DNA from: Natronococcus sp. CG52
GTDB lineage: Archaea > Halobacteriota > Halobacteria > Halobacteriales > Natrialbaceae
Direction: 5' to 3'
Assembly (NCBI RefSeq): GCF_023913515.1
Contig: NZ_CP099392.1
Location: 310,001 to 374,000 of the forward strand
Length of the DNA stretch: 64,000 nucleotides
Shown here: one piece after another, positions 35,031 through 44,358 of the stretch
Numbering within the stretch: the first letter of the stretch is position 1
Layout: each line of letters begins with the position of its first letter
Notes under the pieces: model-generated
What the model was told of the DNA's origin: nothing
The model's input: the letters and a program-made list of their open reading frames with translations, nothing else
Database searches by the model: none
Translations under genes and position numbers: made by a program

Positions 35031-36247
35031 CCTCGAGCGAACGAACGTCCCGCAGCGTACTCGTAATCGGCTGTGGGATCGCCGGACCGGTTCTCGCCGC
35101 GTTCTTGCAGCGCGCGGGAATGGACCCGATAGTGTACGAAGCCGCAGCCGAGCCGAGAGACGACGAAGGTGCATTTCTGCAACTGGCGCCGATGGGTGTC
35201 AACGTGCTCAAGACGCTCGGGATTACGGACGACGAGATCGAAGCCGCCGGCGGATTCCCCGACTCGGGCATCGTCTTCTACAACAGCGAGGGCGAGACCA
35301 TCGCTGAATTAGATGGGACGAACGAAACGGAAGCCTACGGTGCGCGGAGTTACGTTATCAAACGCGGCCGTTTGGCCAAACTGCTTCGCGAAGCGGCGAT
35401 CGAGCGCGGAATCACCGTTCGCTTCGATGCGAAACTCGAGGATATCGAGATCGTCGACGACGACACCGTCGAAGCTGCGTTCGAGGACGGACCCGTGACT
35501 CGAGGTGACCTCCTCGTCGGATGTGATGGCGTGCGCTCGAAAACGCGGCGACTCGTCATGCCCGACGCACCTGCACCCGAGTACACCAAAATGGTCGACT
35601 GCGGCGGCTTCACCACCCGGCCGTCGTCCGTTCCGTCTTCCAGCGCGATGCACATGACCTACGGGAAGCAAGCCTTCTTCGGCTACCTCGCTAAACCGGA
35701 CGACGAGGTCTACTGGTTCGACAACCTCCCGTGGCCCGGGGAACCGGCGCGAGGGGAGCACGGTTCGATGTCGAACGACGAGTGGAAACGGCACCTGCTG
35801 GACGCACACGAGGACGATTCGTCGTTCATCTCCGAGATTATTCGATCGACCGACGGAACGATCGGCAAGTGGCCGCTGTACGATTTGCCCACGTTAGACA
35901 CCTGGCACGAGGGACCGGTCTGTCTGATCGGTGATGCCGCACACGCCACGCCGCCGCACAACGGTCACGGTGCGTCGATGGCGCTCGAGGACGCGATCGT
36001 ATTGGCCAAGTGCCTTCGAGATATCCCCGACCTCGAGCGCGCATTCGAGCAGTTCGAGGAGCTAAGAACGGAGCGTGTCGAAAAGGTATCTACGCAGGCG
36101 AGACGTATCGGGAAGCAAAAGACGATGACCAGTCCCGTCAAACGCTGGGTCCGGGACCGGATGCTGCCGGTCTTTCTGAGGTTCGGAACGGACTCGATGG
36201 ACTGGCTGTTCGGGTATCGCGTCGAGTGGGATCGACAACTCACCTGA
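35027..36247 (+). CDS. FAD-dependent monooxygenase (PHBH-type)
   Basis: 406 residues with a GTG start. The Rossmann FAD motif is VLVIGCGIAGPVLAAFLQRAG at about 10-29 (GxGxxG). The DG-type motif is LLVGCDGVRSKTRRL near 164 and the third FAD motif is VCLIGDAAHATPPHNGHGAS near 300. This is the class A flavoprotein monooxygenase pattern; members hydroxylate aromatic or polyketide-like compounds with NAD(P)H and O2. It is co-transcribed with a small membrane protein. An HTH_10 regulator lies divergently upstream; the substrate is unknown. Confidence 0.9.
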   Translation: MTSSERTSRSVLVIGCGIAGPVLAAFLQRAGMDPIVYEAAAEPRDDEGAFLQLAPMGVNVLKTLGITDDEIEAAGGFPDSGIVFYNSEGETIAELDGTNETEAYGARSYVIKRGRLAKLLREAAIERGITVRFDAKLEDIEIVDDDTVEAAFEDGPVTRGDLLVGCDGVRSKTRRLVMPDAPAPEYTKMVDCGGFTTRPSSVPSSSAMHMTYGKQAFFGYLAKPDDEVYWFDNLPWPGEPARGEHGSMSNDEWKRHLLDAHEDDSSFISEIIRSTDGTIGKWPLYDLPTLDTWHEGPVCLIGDAAHATPPHNGHGASMALEDAIVLAKCLRDIPDLERAFEQFEELRTERVEKVSTQARRIGKQKTMTSPVKRWVRDRMLPVFLRFGTDSMDWLFGYRVEWDRQLT

Positions 36248-36318
36248 GTGGCAGTCCCGAACTGAGCGCGATCCCGGCTACCGATCTCTGACGGAGCCTC
36301 CACGCTCGAAACCAGCGT

Positions 36319-36969
36319 CTACGCGCCGGGATCTTCGAGAAATTCCGTGATGATCGTTCATTCTGCACGGCGGAGAATTCCGATCGCCGTCGCCTCGTTG
36401 ACCTCGAAGACCTCGGCGAGGTCGGTGACCGAACAGCGGCGTGGACTGTCGTAGTACCCTCGAGCGGCCGCTTCGGTGACGAATCGTCACCGTCGGTCGG
36501 TCAGTACGACCGACGGCTCGAGCGATTGTGAAACCGAGACGAGTTCGTCGGTGGTGACGCCGGCGGCGTCGAATCCTGCTCTGAGCGTGGCCAGCCGTCC
36601 GGGTGTCGTCAGCGTCTCGCTGTGTATCCAGCCGTCTCGGAGGACGGGCGGCGTTCGCGGAAGAGTTCCGGATTCGCGCGCCGCCCGGTACGGTTCCGGC
36701 TCCGGGGCGACCGTACATGACCAAGAACGTCTGATCGTCTGCGTACAGCACTTCGTGGGATCGTACCCGCTCTAGTTCGTCGACGCGTCGAATGACCGAC
36801 TCAGATTCCGTCGTCTCTTCCCCCACCAGGACGAGAAGCTCCTCCTCGACCGGGTGTAGCCGGCCAGGATTCGGAACTCGGTCTCGGGATTGTCGGTCGA
36901 TAGCGCGGCGAGTCCGTGGTGATCGGGTTTGATTTCAGGTGTACCCGCCGCACAGTACCTGTAGGCCAT
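36319..36969 (-). pseudogene. HTH_10 regulator, decayed copy B
   Basis: Length (about 650 bases) and pieces match the intact neighbours, but the reading is broken. The N-terminus reads PEIKPDHHGLAALSTDNPET from an ATG at 36969. Another frame gives GEETTESESVIRRVDELERV and EVLYADDQTFLVMYG. The C-terminal HTH reads LTDRR, stop, then RFVTEAAARGYYDSPRRCSV, TDLAEVFEVNEATAIGILRR, AE, stop, TIITEFLEDPGA. One stop replaces the Gly codon of the RAEGTIITE seen in copy A (GGA to TGA). Substitution stops plus frameshifts show real decay. Confidence 0.85.
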
Positions 36970-37182
36970 CGAGCGACGATACTCGTTCTTTACAGTCACG
37001 ATCACAGAACACTGTGGAAGACACTCGCCGAACAGAGCCGATGTCAGATTGGCCCTAAGCCAGCCACACTGGCGGCGAGAGCGACGGCAGCAGTATCAGA
37101 TGAGCGGGCCGACCTCGAGTCACCAACCCGCTGGAAGATCGTGCTGCCGCTTACGAACTGACAGTCACGATATGATCAGGAC

Positions 37183-37836
37183 TTAGTTGAGCGCGTCGAG
37201 ACCGTCGATCTGTCCCGCCTCAGCGACGAACGCTTTGATAACCTGCTCTTCGGCACGGTGGAGAACGCCGCTCACTGCCGACGGATTAACGTCCAGCCCG
37301 GTCGCAAGCTCAGTGAGTGAACAACCGCGCGGGCTATCGTAGTATCCACGCGCAATGGCTTCAGTGAGGACCTCCCATTGACGGTCAGTCAATAGGTCGG
37401 TCACCTCGACCGGCTGGGTGATCGAGATGAGTTCGAACGATACGTCAGCCCGTTCGAATTCAGCTTTGAGCTGCGACAATCGTTCCCACGACACTATCGT
37501 TTCAATCGTTTGCCAGCCGTTACGCAAAATCATCGGGTATTGCGGTAACATTCCTGCGGTACGTGCCGCGTATCGCGGCGCGTGCTCCGAGGTTTCGATC
37601 TGAAACAACACTCCCCGCTGATCAGTGCGTAGTACCTCACACGAGCGCACCTCAGGTGCTTCTTCGAGCGCCTGAACGAGAGCCTCCGAATTGGACGTCT
37701 CTGCGTCGACAACCACCTGTAAGCTGCCCGTTGTGCGGTGAGCGGTAAGGATTCGAAACTCGTCGTCCGGATAATTGATCGAAAATCTCACCAACGAATC
37801 ACGCGGCAGTTTAACTTTCAGCCAGACTCTGGGCAT
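37183..37836 (-). CDS. HTH_10 (bacterio-opsin-activator type) regulator, intact copy C
   Basis: 217 residues. MPRVWLKVKLPRDSLVRFSI opens the N-terminal domain. The HTH_10 is LLTDRQWEVLTEAIARGYYD, SPRGCSLTELATGLDVNPSA and VSGVLHRAEEQVIKAFVAEA. It is about as long as copy A and shares the segment around FELISITQPVEVTDLLTDRQ. It is divergent from the SnoaL-like gene at 38028, a plausible target. G+C is slightly lower than its neighbours, as for the genes to its right. Confidence 0.87.
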   Translation of the reverse strand: MPRVWLKVKLPRDSLVRFSINYPDDEFRILTAHRTTGSLQVVVDAETSNSEALVQALEEAPEVRSCEVLRTDQRGVLFQIETSEHAPRYAARTAGMLPQYPMILRNGWQTIETIVSWERLSQLKAEFERADVSFELISITQPVEVTDLLTDRQWEVLTEAIARGYYDSPRGCSLTELATGLDVNPSAVSGVLHRAEEQVIKAFVAEAGQIDGLDALN

Positions 37837-38027
37837 ATTCCGTCTTCGTTCCCTGACGGCTTGGTACCGTCGTGGTGAATATTTTCACGCGAATCGCTAT
37901 GGTGTCAGATCGCCTAGTAAACTTCACAGGCATACTACACAACGTATGCCGGAACGAGACTGGTCTCGGAAGACCGGTTCAAAGCGGCGGTACGCAGCGT
38001 ACCCGTCTCGACCGAAAGAACGATCCC

Positions 38028-38480
38028 ATGTTAACAAATTCCGATACACAGGTCATCAACCGCTACTGCGACGAGGTCTTGAACGACGGTGATTTCACCG
38101 CCGCCACCGAGATACTCGCGCCCGACTTCGTCATCCACGGACTGCAGACGCTCCGAGGCAGGGAGCGCTTTCTCGAAGTTCAATCGACGATACGGAAGGC
38201 ATTCCCAGACCTGACGGTTGACGTAGAAGATATGTTCGGAGACGAGAATACCGTTGCAGTCCGATCCACGATGCGTGGAACACATCGAGGTGAGTATCTG
38301 GGTATCGCAGCGACGGGCAGACAGGTAGCGGTCGAATCGATGATGATATGCCGACTGTCCGGCGGGCGAATAGTCGAAGTATGGGCACAGATGGACTCGC
38401 TGTCCTGGTTCCAGCAGCTCGAGGCTGTCCCACCGATGGAATGGCAGGAAGCGGAATCGACCCCGACTGACCAAGACTAA
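38028..38480 (+). CDS. SnoaL-like polyketide cyclase / ester cyclase family protein
   Basis: 150 residues from the ATG at 38028 (MLTNSDTQVINRYCDEVLND). SnoaL-type NTF2 fold: DFTAATEILAPDFVIHG, FLEVQSTIRKAFPDLTVDVE, TMRGTHRGEYLGIAATGRQV and GRIVEVWAQMDSLSWFQQL. These match family positions including the TGR segment and the W at the end. The enzyme activity is unproved for most members. It lies 15 bases before the DUF5519 gene, so they form an operon, with an HTH_10 gene divergent. Confidence 0.85.
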   Translation: MLTNSDTQVINRYCDEVLNDGDFTAATEILAPDFVIHGLQTLRGRERFLEVQSTIRKAFPDLTVDVEDMFGDENTVAVRSTMRGTHRGEYLGIAATGRQVAVESMMICRLSGGRIVEVWAQMDSLSWFQQLEAVPPMEWQEAESTPTDQD

Positions 38481-38494
38481 GACGTGTACGAGCA

Positions 38495-38959
38495 ATGACG
38501 GAGAAAGACGTTCGACAACGGAAAACGGGCAGCGAACAGATCATCGAAACGGTCGCGTCGTGGCCGAACATCACGGCAGCTGAAGGGCGGTTCAATTCGA
38601 CGAGCTTCGAACTAGCGGGCAGGGAGATCGGACACCTACACCCGAGACTGGCGGATATCGACTATCCGAAACCGCTGCGGGATGAGCTGATTACTGAAGG
38701 CCAAACCGAGGAACATCACGCCGTTCCAATGCACCCAACTGCGACGACCTTCCGCATCGAATCAACCGACGACGTCGACCGCGCCGTCCGGCTGTTCCGA
38801 CTCTCGTACCTCGTTCGCGTGGCCACCCTGCAGGAGGACGTGGGGGCGGAGTCGGATGTAACCGATATCGATGTCGAGAAAGAACTAGATGGACTCGAGC
38901 CGAGCGATGCGATTCGTCGCGCCTTCGAGGCTGCAGTAGACGAGGAGCGCAGTAAGTAA
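38495..38959 (+). CDS. DUF5519 (luciferase-domain-like) protein
   Basis: 154 residues. The family pattern is seen as QIIETVASWPNITAAEGRF, STSFELAGREIGHLHPRLAD, EGQTEEHHAVPMHPTATTFR and DVDRAVRLFRLSYLVRV. These are the REIGHLH and HH-P positions common in DUF5519 proteins. No reaction is established. It is co-directional with, and 14 bases after, the SnoaL-like gene. Low-complexity features are absent. Confidence 0.75.
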   Translation: MTEKDVRQRKTGSEQIIETVASWPNITAAEGRFNSTSFELAGREIGHLHPRLADIDYPKPLRDELITEGQTEEHHAVPMHPTATTFRIESTDDVDRAVRLFRLSYLVRVATLQEDVGAESDVTDIDVEKELDGLEPSDAIRRAFEAAVDEERSK

Positions 38960-39057
38960 CGGGTTGATCCTCGCGGTCCAGAATACGCGGAACCGACCGG
39001 ACGACACCCACAGCCTGATATTCCGGTTCGCGGAACCGGCAGCGAGTACCGTCGCAA

Positions 39058-39480
39058 TTAGCCGTCCGAAAGCTCGCTCAGGAGGATCGGAGACACTCTG
39101 GCACCGAGCCAACCGGCCACGATCGCAAGCGAGAACTGTACAAGCATTGTCGGGTCGAGCGGTCCGAATGCCAGGCCGATAACCGCGACTACCGCGCCGA
39201 CTTAGGAGACCGTGTACGATTGCGGCGCTCGAGTCGACGCGACGGACGACCCACGCCGCAGCCAGGACAGTAAGCAGTATCGTCAGCGCTGGAACGATTA
39301 CCGTGCTCACGAGTACGGTGAACGACTCGATGACGAGTCGATCGACTCCCCGGGCGCCTGAAACGAGAGGACGAACGTCTAGACGACGATCGCGACGACG
39401 AGGAGTGGGATCGAGATGGCGTGCGGTGCGATCCTACCGACAACGATGTGTTTCAACTTCGGGTTTCGACTGTGTATCAT
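39058..39480 (-). pseudogene. Small membrane protein, decayed
   Basis: The minus strand from the ATG at 39480 reads MIHSRNPKLKHIVVGRIAPH and AISIPLLVVAIVV, then a TAG stop, then TFVLSFQAPGESID. Another frame continues VIESFTVLVSTVIVPALTIL, LTVLAAAWVVRRVDSSAAIV and HGLL. A third gives VGAVVAVIGLAFGPLDPTML, VQFSLAIVAGWLGARVSPIL and ends at 39058. Joined, this is a normal four-helix protein of about 140 residues, broken by one stop and two shifts. The family is not named. Confidence 0.7.
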
Positions 39481-39565
39481 TTCGGACATACTCGAAGTGG
39501 TATCGTCCGTTGCCGTTCGTCGGCGTCCCGCGAGCGGTGCGCGCGTTCTGGAATCGTCGAAGCGG

Positions 39566-40015
39566 TCATTCCGCGACGGGATCCTCAGGGACGATACCGA
39601 GCCGGCGTAGCAAGCTGATGGTGTCCGCGTACAGGTACAGCTCGGCGATTTTCCCGCCTTCGATACGAAAAACGCCGACGTTCTCGAGTGTGATCTCGTT
39701 TCCTGTCGGTTCGGCGTCCAGTAGCTCTCCGTGATGCGTTCCGATCAACGTGTGCTGGTAGACGACGATGTCTCCTTCGGCGATGCACCCGTTCTCGGTG
39801 ACGCTGAGGTCGGGAAACGCGGCGAAGAAGTCCGCATTACCGGCCTTAAATTCCTCGCGACTTCGAAACGATTCTCCGTTTCCCGTCGCGTATTCGTGGT
39901 AGTCAGCTCTCAGGAAGTCGTCGGCGACTTCGACGTCCTTCTCGACGAAGACCGCATCTATGAAGTCGCGCACTACCGCCTTGTTTTCCGCTTCCGTTTG
40001 CTCTTGATCTTCCAC
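39566..40015 (-). CDS. SnoaL-like polyketide cyclase / ester cyclase family protein
   Basis: 149 residues with an NTF2-like fold: NKAVVRDFIDAVFVEKDVEV, FLRADYHEYATGNGESFRSR, KAGNADFFAAFPDLSVTENG, TLIGTHHGELLDAEPTGNEI and GGKIAELYLYADTISLLRRL. It is the second SnoaL-like gene in the cluster and is read toward the decayed membrane protein. It is divergent from the decayed HTH_10 copy D (about 100 bases apart), so it may have lost its regulator. Confidence 0.85.
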   Translation of the reverse strand: MEDQEQTEAENKAVVRDFIDAVFVEKDVEVADDFLRADYHEYATGNGESFRSREEFKAGNADFFAAFPDLSVTENGCIAEGDIVVYQHTLIGTHHGELLDAEPTGNEITLENVGVFRIEGGKIAELYLYADTISLLRRLGIVPEDPVAE

Positions 40016-40115
40016 CGTATGATCTCCACTTCTCTATCGGCTACACAAGCGTATCAGGGTTGAGTCAGACACGTTCGCCCGTGTGCTGATGACGGTTCGG
40101 CGTCGAGAGACGTCT

Positions 40116-40813
40116 ATGCCGAGAGTGCGAACGAAAGTCGAGCCGCACGGGAGTTTGGCCGAGTTCTCGGCGAACCACCCCGATGCCGAACCCCGATTGC
40201 GGGCCGGATGGGACGACGGAGAGCGGTTCCTGTCGATTGCGGAAGCGGACGCGCCGAACGACGAGGTGGTTCGTTCGTACTTCGACGACGCGCCTGAAGT
40301 GGACTCGTACGAGGTCGCACGCGCGGACGACGAGATCACCGTCATTCAGGCGGCGATCGAAAATCCGGACTCTCACCGGGCCGCCCGCGCAGCAGAGACG
40401 CTCCCGCGATTCCCGCTGGTCGTCCGCGACGGCTAGATCTACAACGATTTGACAGTGACACACGAACAGCTGTCGCAATTCACGTCCGAACTCGAGGCGG
40501 CCGGCGTCAGTTACGAAATCGCGTCGATCACGCAGTCGATCGACGTTTCGACGCTCCTTACGGAGCGACAACACGAGTTCGTCGTGGAGGCGATCGAGTG
40601 GGGCTACTACGACTTACCGCGTCGCTGTTCGGTCACCGACCTCGCCGAGGCGTTCGGCGTCAACAAGCGACCGCCAGCGGCATCTCACGTCGCGCCGAAG
40701 GACAACTTATTAAGGGGTTCGTTCCGGGCCGTCCCAACGGACGATCGTGGCCCACTCGAGCGGACGAAGAAACGGCGACTGAGGTCCCTACTAGTCTATG
40801 CCGGAGCCGGTAG
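40116..40813 (+). pseudogene. HTH_10 regulator, decayed copy D
   Basis: MPRVRTKVEPHGSLAEFSAN opens the usual N-terminal domain. The frame runs to FPLVVRDG, a TAG (40434), then IYNDLTVTHEQLSQFTSEL and the HTH start LLTERQHEFVVEAIEWGYYD, LPRRCSVTDLAEAFGVNK. Intact copy A has Trp where the TAG lies. After VNK, one missing G moves the rest to another frame: ATASGISRRAEGQLIKGF. One nonsense change plus one shift, so a pseudogene. Readthrough of the old frame makes an artificial fusion to the next gene. Confidence 0.87.
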
Positions 40814-40838
40814 ACAGATCACGCACGAGGGGGTCGTC

Positions 40839-41642
40839 ATGGAAGAACGAGACCACAACCACGCCGATGAGCCGAGAACCGAGGAGAGCCACGAGGCGGA
40901 GGGAGGTGAACATGCCCACGGAACCCACGATCGTCACGCGCTACCCGGCGGACTCTCGGTCGCTACCGGTGGCCTCCGTCTCGCCCCGTCGGAGATTCGC
41001 CTCGAACCCAACGTCGAGCAGCCGTTCACGTACCAAATTCGCGAGTACGACGGGACCGTCGTCACGGAGTTCGAGGAGACCCACGACGAGCTGAGCCATC
41101 TCATTTTCGTCCGGCGCGACCTCACTCGCTTCCAGCACCGGCATCCCGAACTGGGCGCGGACGGCACCTGGAGCCAGCAACTCGCGCTTCCGGACCCGGG
41201 AGTGTACCGAGCGTTCGTGGACGTCCGCGTCGACGGACGACCGACGACGCTCGGCGTTGATCTCTTCGCACCCGGCCCGGTCGAACTCGATCCTCGCCCC
41301 GATTCCACGCGCGAAGCGACGGCGGATGGGTACGATATAACGCTCGTGCCCGAGGACATCCGGGCCGGGGAAGACGTCGCCCTCGAGTTCGAGTTTCGAC
41401 GAGGGGGCGAGCGGGTTGCTCAGTTACATCCGTACCTCGGTGCACTCGGACACCTCGTCGCCCTCCGAGAGGGGGATCTCGCGTATTTACACGTCCACCC
41501 CGAAGAGACGGATCCCGAAGGCGGGACGGTCCGGTTCGAAGCTCGATTCCCCACCGCAGGTCGATATCGCCTCTTTCTGCAGGCGAAGCCCGAAGGGGAC
41601 CTGCTCACGACGTCCTTCGACGTGCGAATCGACGATCGGTAA
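40839..41642 (+). CDS. His-rich protein with two Ig-like beta domains, unknown
   Basis: 267 residues from the ATG at 40839; upstream in-frame sequence belongs to the decayed HTH_10 gene. The first 45 residues are rich in His, Glu and Asp (DHNHADEPR, GEHAHGTHDRH), possibly metal-binding. Two beta domains follow, with ELSHLIFVRRDLTRFQHRHP at about 95-115 and LHPYLGALGHLVALREGDLA plus YLHVHPEE at about 215-245. The repeated H-x-H-P pattern suggests copper or other metal binding, as in related actinobacterial secreted proteins. No signal peptide is visible here. Confidence 0.7.
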   Translation: MEERDHNHADEPRTEESHEAEGGEHAHGTHDRHALPGGLSVATGGLRLAPSEIRLEPNVEQPFTYQIREYDGTVVTEFEETHDELSHLIFVRRDLTRFQHRHPELGADGTWSQQLALPDPGVYRAFVDVRVDGRPTTLGVDLFAPGPVELDPRPDSTREATADGYDITLVPEDIRAGEDVALEFEFRRGGERVAQLHPYLGALGHLVALREGDLAYLHVHPEETDPEGGTVRFEARFPTAGRYRLFLQAKPEGDLLTTSFDVRIDDR

Positions 41643-41703
41643 TCCGTCGCCGTCCGGGAGCGTTGCAGTCCGCGTCCGGCTCGTCGAACCGATCCGACGA
41701 AGA

Positions 41704-41910
41704 CTACGAGTCGTTCGATCCGATCGGCTTGTAGTACTCGGTCAGCCACGTTGCGAGTCCATCGGGCCCGGGGAAGAGCGTCCGGTGGTTGACATTCGCC
41801 TTGTCGAGTTTGTCGCGGAACTCCTGTTTTCGCTCGGCAGCACCCACATGTGGATCGCCTGAGAGATGAACGCGAGCGTCGCCGCCGCGTACAGAATAGT
41901 CGTTTCGTTC
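41704..41910 (-). pseudogene. Remnant of an unidentified gene (membrane segment plus FRG-like tail)
   Basis: Two frames join to TTILYAAATLAFISQAIHMW and VLPSE, then RKQEFRDKLDKANVNHRTLF and PGPDGLATWLTEYYKPIG, ending at 41704. The tail resembles the end of FRG-domain proteins (NHRTLFPGxDGLxxWLxxYY). The first part is a lone membrane-like helix. A small deletion separates them. The identity is a guess; it is read on from the broken permease upstream. Confidence 0.4.
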
Positions 41911-41914
41911 TCGA

Positions 41915-42240
41915 GCGAAGCTGACTCGCGAACTCGAGACGCGGTACAGCAAGGCGGTGGCGATACCACTGAGCACGAGGCCGAGCACGCCGAGCACCGC
42001 CACCGCGGGCACGACGGTGTTCCAGACGCCGGAGAACGCCGTCACGTCGATCACTGTGAGGACGTCCTGGCCGAGCATCAGCGCGCGGACGGCGTCGACG
42101 CCGTACGTGACCGGGTTGTACGTCGCCACTACCTGCATCCACTCCGGTAAGACGACGATCGGCAGGAAGGCGCTCGAGAGGAACAACAGAGGGTACTGCA
42201 ACAGATTCGCCCGGATAACGGTCGAACGATCGGAGACCAT
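41915..42240 (-). pseudogene. ABC-2 permease, C-terminal remnant
   Basis: From MVSDRSTVIRANLLQYPLLF the reading gives LSSAFLPIVVLPEWMQVVAT, YNPVTYGVDAVRALMLGQDV and LVLSGIATALLYRVSSSRV, the last third of a DrrB-type permease (the FLSSxFLPxxxLPxWMQ and NPVTYxVDAVRxL motifs). About 150 N-terminal residues are missing. After SSRV it runs into the next remnant. It lies downstream of an intact ATPase and permease, so it is probably a decayed second permease of that exporter. Confidence 0.75.
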
Positions 42241-42430
42241 CTTCGGCGGGCGGAAGCGAAGACCATCCGGTCCGCGGTCGTTTAACAGCGAGGTTCGTCT
42301 CGTTCGAACGCTCCAGCAGTGTGCTCGCGTGTGGCGGGTATTCGGTGGTAACCGACCGACTCGAGAGACGGCGTCGGAGAGCGAACACCGCGTGCGATTT
42401 TAGGGTCTCGTGGGACCGCCGCGGTATCCG

Positions 42431-43267
42431 CTACTGCTGGGCCCGGAACAGATACATCGTCACGGGGCCGAACACGGCGACGAATACCGCCGACATGAAC
42501 AGTACCGTCCCGATTTCGCCGGCCGTCGCCGTCCCGTGCATTAGCCCGCGCATCGCGATGACGAGGTGACTGAAGGGGTTGACGCCGACGAACGCCTCGA
42601 GCAACCCGGGCATCGTCTCGGGGCCGACGAAGACGTTGCTGACGAACGTCAGCGGGAACAGGATCATCATGCTCACGCCCATGAGCGACTCCGGGCTTCG
42701 CATGACGAATCCGAGTGCGGTCCAGATCCACGACAGTCCGAACGAGAACACCAGCAGGAGCGCCACCGCCGACAACACGCCGACGGCTCCGCCCTCCGGT
42801 CGGAACCCGAGCACCAACCCGAGGGCGATGACGATCGTCGAGGCGATCGTGTACCGCACGGCGTCGCCGAGCAGGGCGCCGACGATGACCGAGGGTTGCC
42901 AGACCGGCAGGGTTCGGAACCGATCGAAGACGCCCTCGTCGATGTCGTCGTTCAGGGTCACGCCGGTGTAGATGGTGATGAACACGACCGTCATGGCGAG
43001 GATCCCCGGCAGGAGTTCCTGCAGGTACGCGCTCGTCGATCCCGCGAGCGCCCCGCCGAACAGGTAGGTGAACAGCAACAGGAACATGATCGGGAAGACG
43101 GTGACGTCGAACAGCTGCTCGGGGACGTGCTTGATCTTCAACAGCGCTCGCCAGCCGAACGTGAGCGAGGCGGAGATGGCGTTCGCTCGCGGCGGCCGCG
43201 GCTGATCCGACACCGCCGACCGCAGGATTTCGACGTCCGGCTCGGTGGCCGTGGTCTCGTCGGTCAT
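42431..43267 (-). CDS. ABC-2 type permease, drug-exporter (DrrB-like)
   Basis: 278 residues. A 35-residue cytoplasmic lead precedes [20 protein letters not shown], then six helices. DrrB-type motifs are [36 protein letters not shown] (coupling helix), [20 protein letters not shown] and [14 protein letters not shown]. It partners the ATPase encoded upstream, with an ATGA-type 4-base overlap. Probably a multidrug or natural-product exporter. Confidence 0.9.
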   Translation of the reverse strand: MTDETTATEPDVEILRSAVSDQPRPPRANAISASLTFGWRALLKIKHVPEQLFDVTVFPIMFLLLFTYLFGGALAGSTSAYLQELLPGILAMTVVFITIYTGVTLNDDIDEGVFDRFRTLPVWQPSVIVGALLGDAVRYTIASTIVIALGLVLGFRPEGGAVGVLSAVALLLVFSFGLSWIWTALGFVMRSPESLMGVSMMILFPLTFVSNVFVGPETMPGLLEAFVGVNPFSHLVIAMRGLMHGTATAGEIGTVLFMSAVFVAVFGPVTMYLFRAQQ

Positions 43268-44358
43268 CGGTACCCCTCCTCGGCAATCGCGTCCTCGTGA
43301 GCCGGGTGATCGGTCAGCGCGAGAAACACCTCGTCGAGACTCGGCTGGCCGAGTGCGAAATCAGTGATCGCGACGTCGGCTCGAGAGAGCTCTACGAACG
43401 CGTGGGCGATGCGGTCGGTCTCGGCGACTCGAGCCGACAGCGCCGTCGGATCGGACTCGAGATCCACTGGAACGTCGAGGATCCGGATCAGCGCCCGTCT
43501 GGCCTCCTCGCGCTGGTCGGGATCGCGCACACGGACGTTCAGGACGCCCGAACCGATCGAGGATTTGAGTTCGCCCGGCGTACCCTCGGCGATGATCCGA
43601 CCGTCGTCGATGACGGCGATCCGATCGGCGAGCTGGTCGGCCTCCTCTAAGTACTGCGTGGTCAGCACCACCGTCGTTCCGTTGGCGACGAGCGCCCGGA
43701 TGATCTCCCAGACCTGGGTCCGATTCCGCGGGTCGAGCCCGGTGGTCGGCTCGTCGAGGAACAGCAACTCCGGCGTGACGACGATGCTCGCTGCGATATC
43801 GAGGCGGCGTCGCATCCCGCCGGAGTACGTTTTCACCTGACGCGAGGCCGCTTCGGTCAGGCCGAATGCCGCGAGCAGTTCGTTCGTTCGCGCTTTGGCC
43901 TGCGACCGCGAGTAGCCGAGCAATCGCGACAGCAGGACGAGGTTCTCGCGGCCGGTGAGGTCCTCGTCCACCGACGCGAACTGGCCGGTCATGCTCACCC
44001 GGCTGCGCACGTCGTCGGCGTCGCTCACCACGTCGTGGCCGAACACTCGAGCCGCACCCGCGTCGGGACGCAACAGCGTCGCGAGCATGCGGATGGTGGT
44101 GGTCTTTCCGGCGCCGTTCGGTCCGAGGAGGCCGTAGATGCCGCCCGCGGGAATCGTCAGGTCGACGCCGTCGACGGCTTTCGTGTCTCCGAAGTGTTTG
44201 ACGAGGCCGTCCGTTTCGATCGCGAGAGCCGGTTCGTCGGCGCCGTCTTCGCCGCTCGCCGTCGAGGCGTCCGCACGGCTCGCCGCTGCCGTGATCGACT
44301 CCGGTCGCTCCGCGTCTTTCGCGAAATCGGAGGTGCTCGACGATCGGTGATCCGTCAT
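43264..44358 (-). CDS. ABC transporter ATP-binding protein, DrrA-like
   Basis: 364 residues from the ATG at 44358; the open frame extends upstream but is not family-like. After an acidic-neutral lead of about 45 residues come Walker [15 protein letters not shown], the DrrA-type [20 protein letters not shown], signature [16 protein letters not shown], Walker [15 protein letters not shown] and switch [15 protein letters not shown]. The C-terminal domain ends in [12 protein letters not shown]. It is the energy subunit of the exporter. Confidence 0.93.
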   Translation of the reverse strand: MTDHRSSSTSDFAKDAERPESITAAASRADASTASGEDGADEPALAIETDGLVKHFGDTKAVDGVDLTIPAGGIYGLLGPNGAGKTTTIRMLATLLRPDAGAARVFGHDVVSDADDVRSRVSMTGQFASVDEDLTGRENLVLLSRLLGYSRSQAKARTNELLAAFGLTEAASRQVKTYSGGMRRRLDIAASIVVTPELLFLDEPTTGLDPRNRTQVWEIIRALVANGTTVVLTTQYLEEADQLADRIAVIDDGRIIAEGTPGELKSSIGSGVLNVRVRDPDQREEARRALIRILDVPVDLESDPTALSARVAETDRIAHAFVELSRADVAITDFALGQPSLDEVFLALTDHPAHEDAIAEEGYR

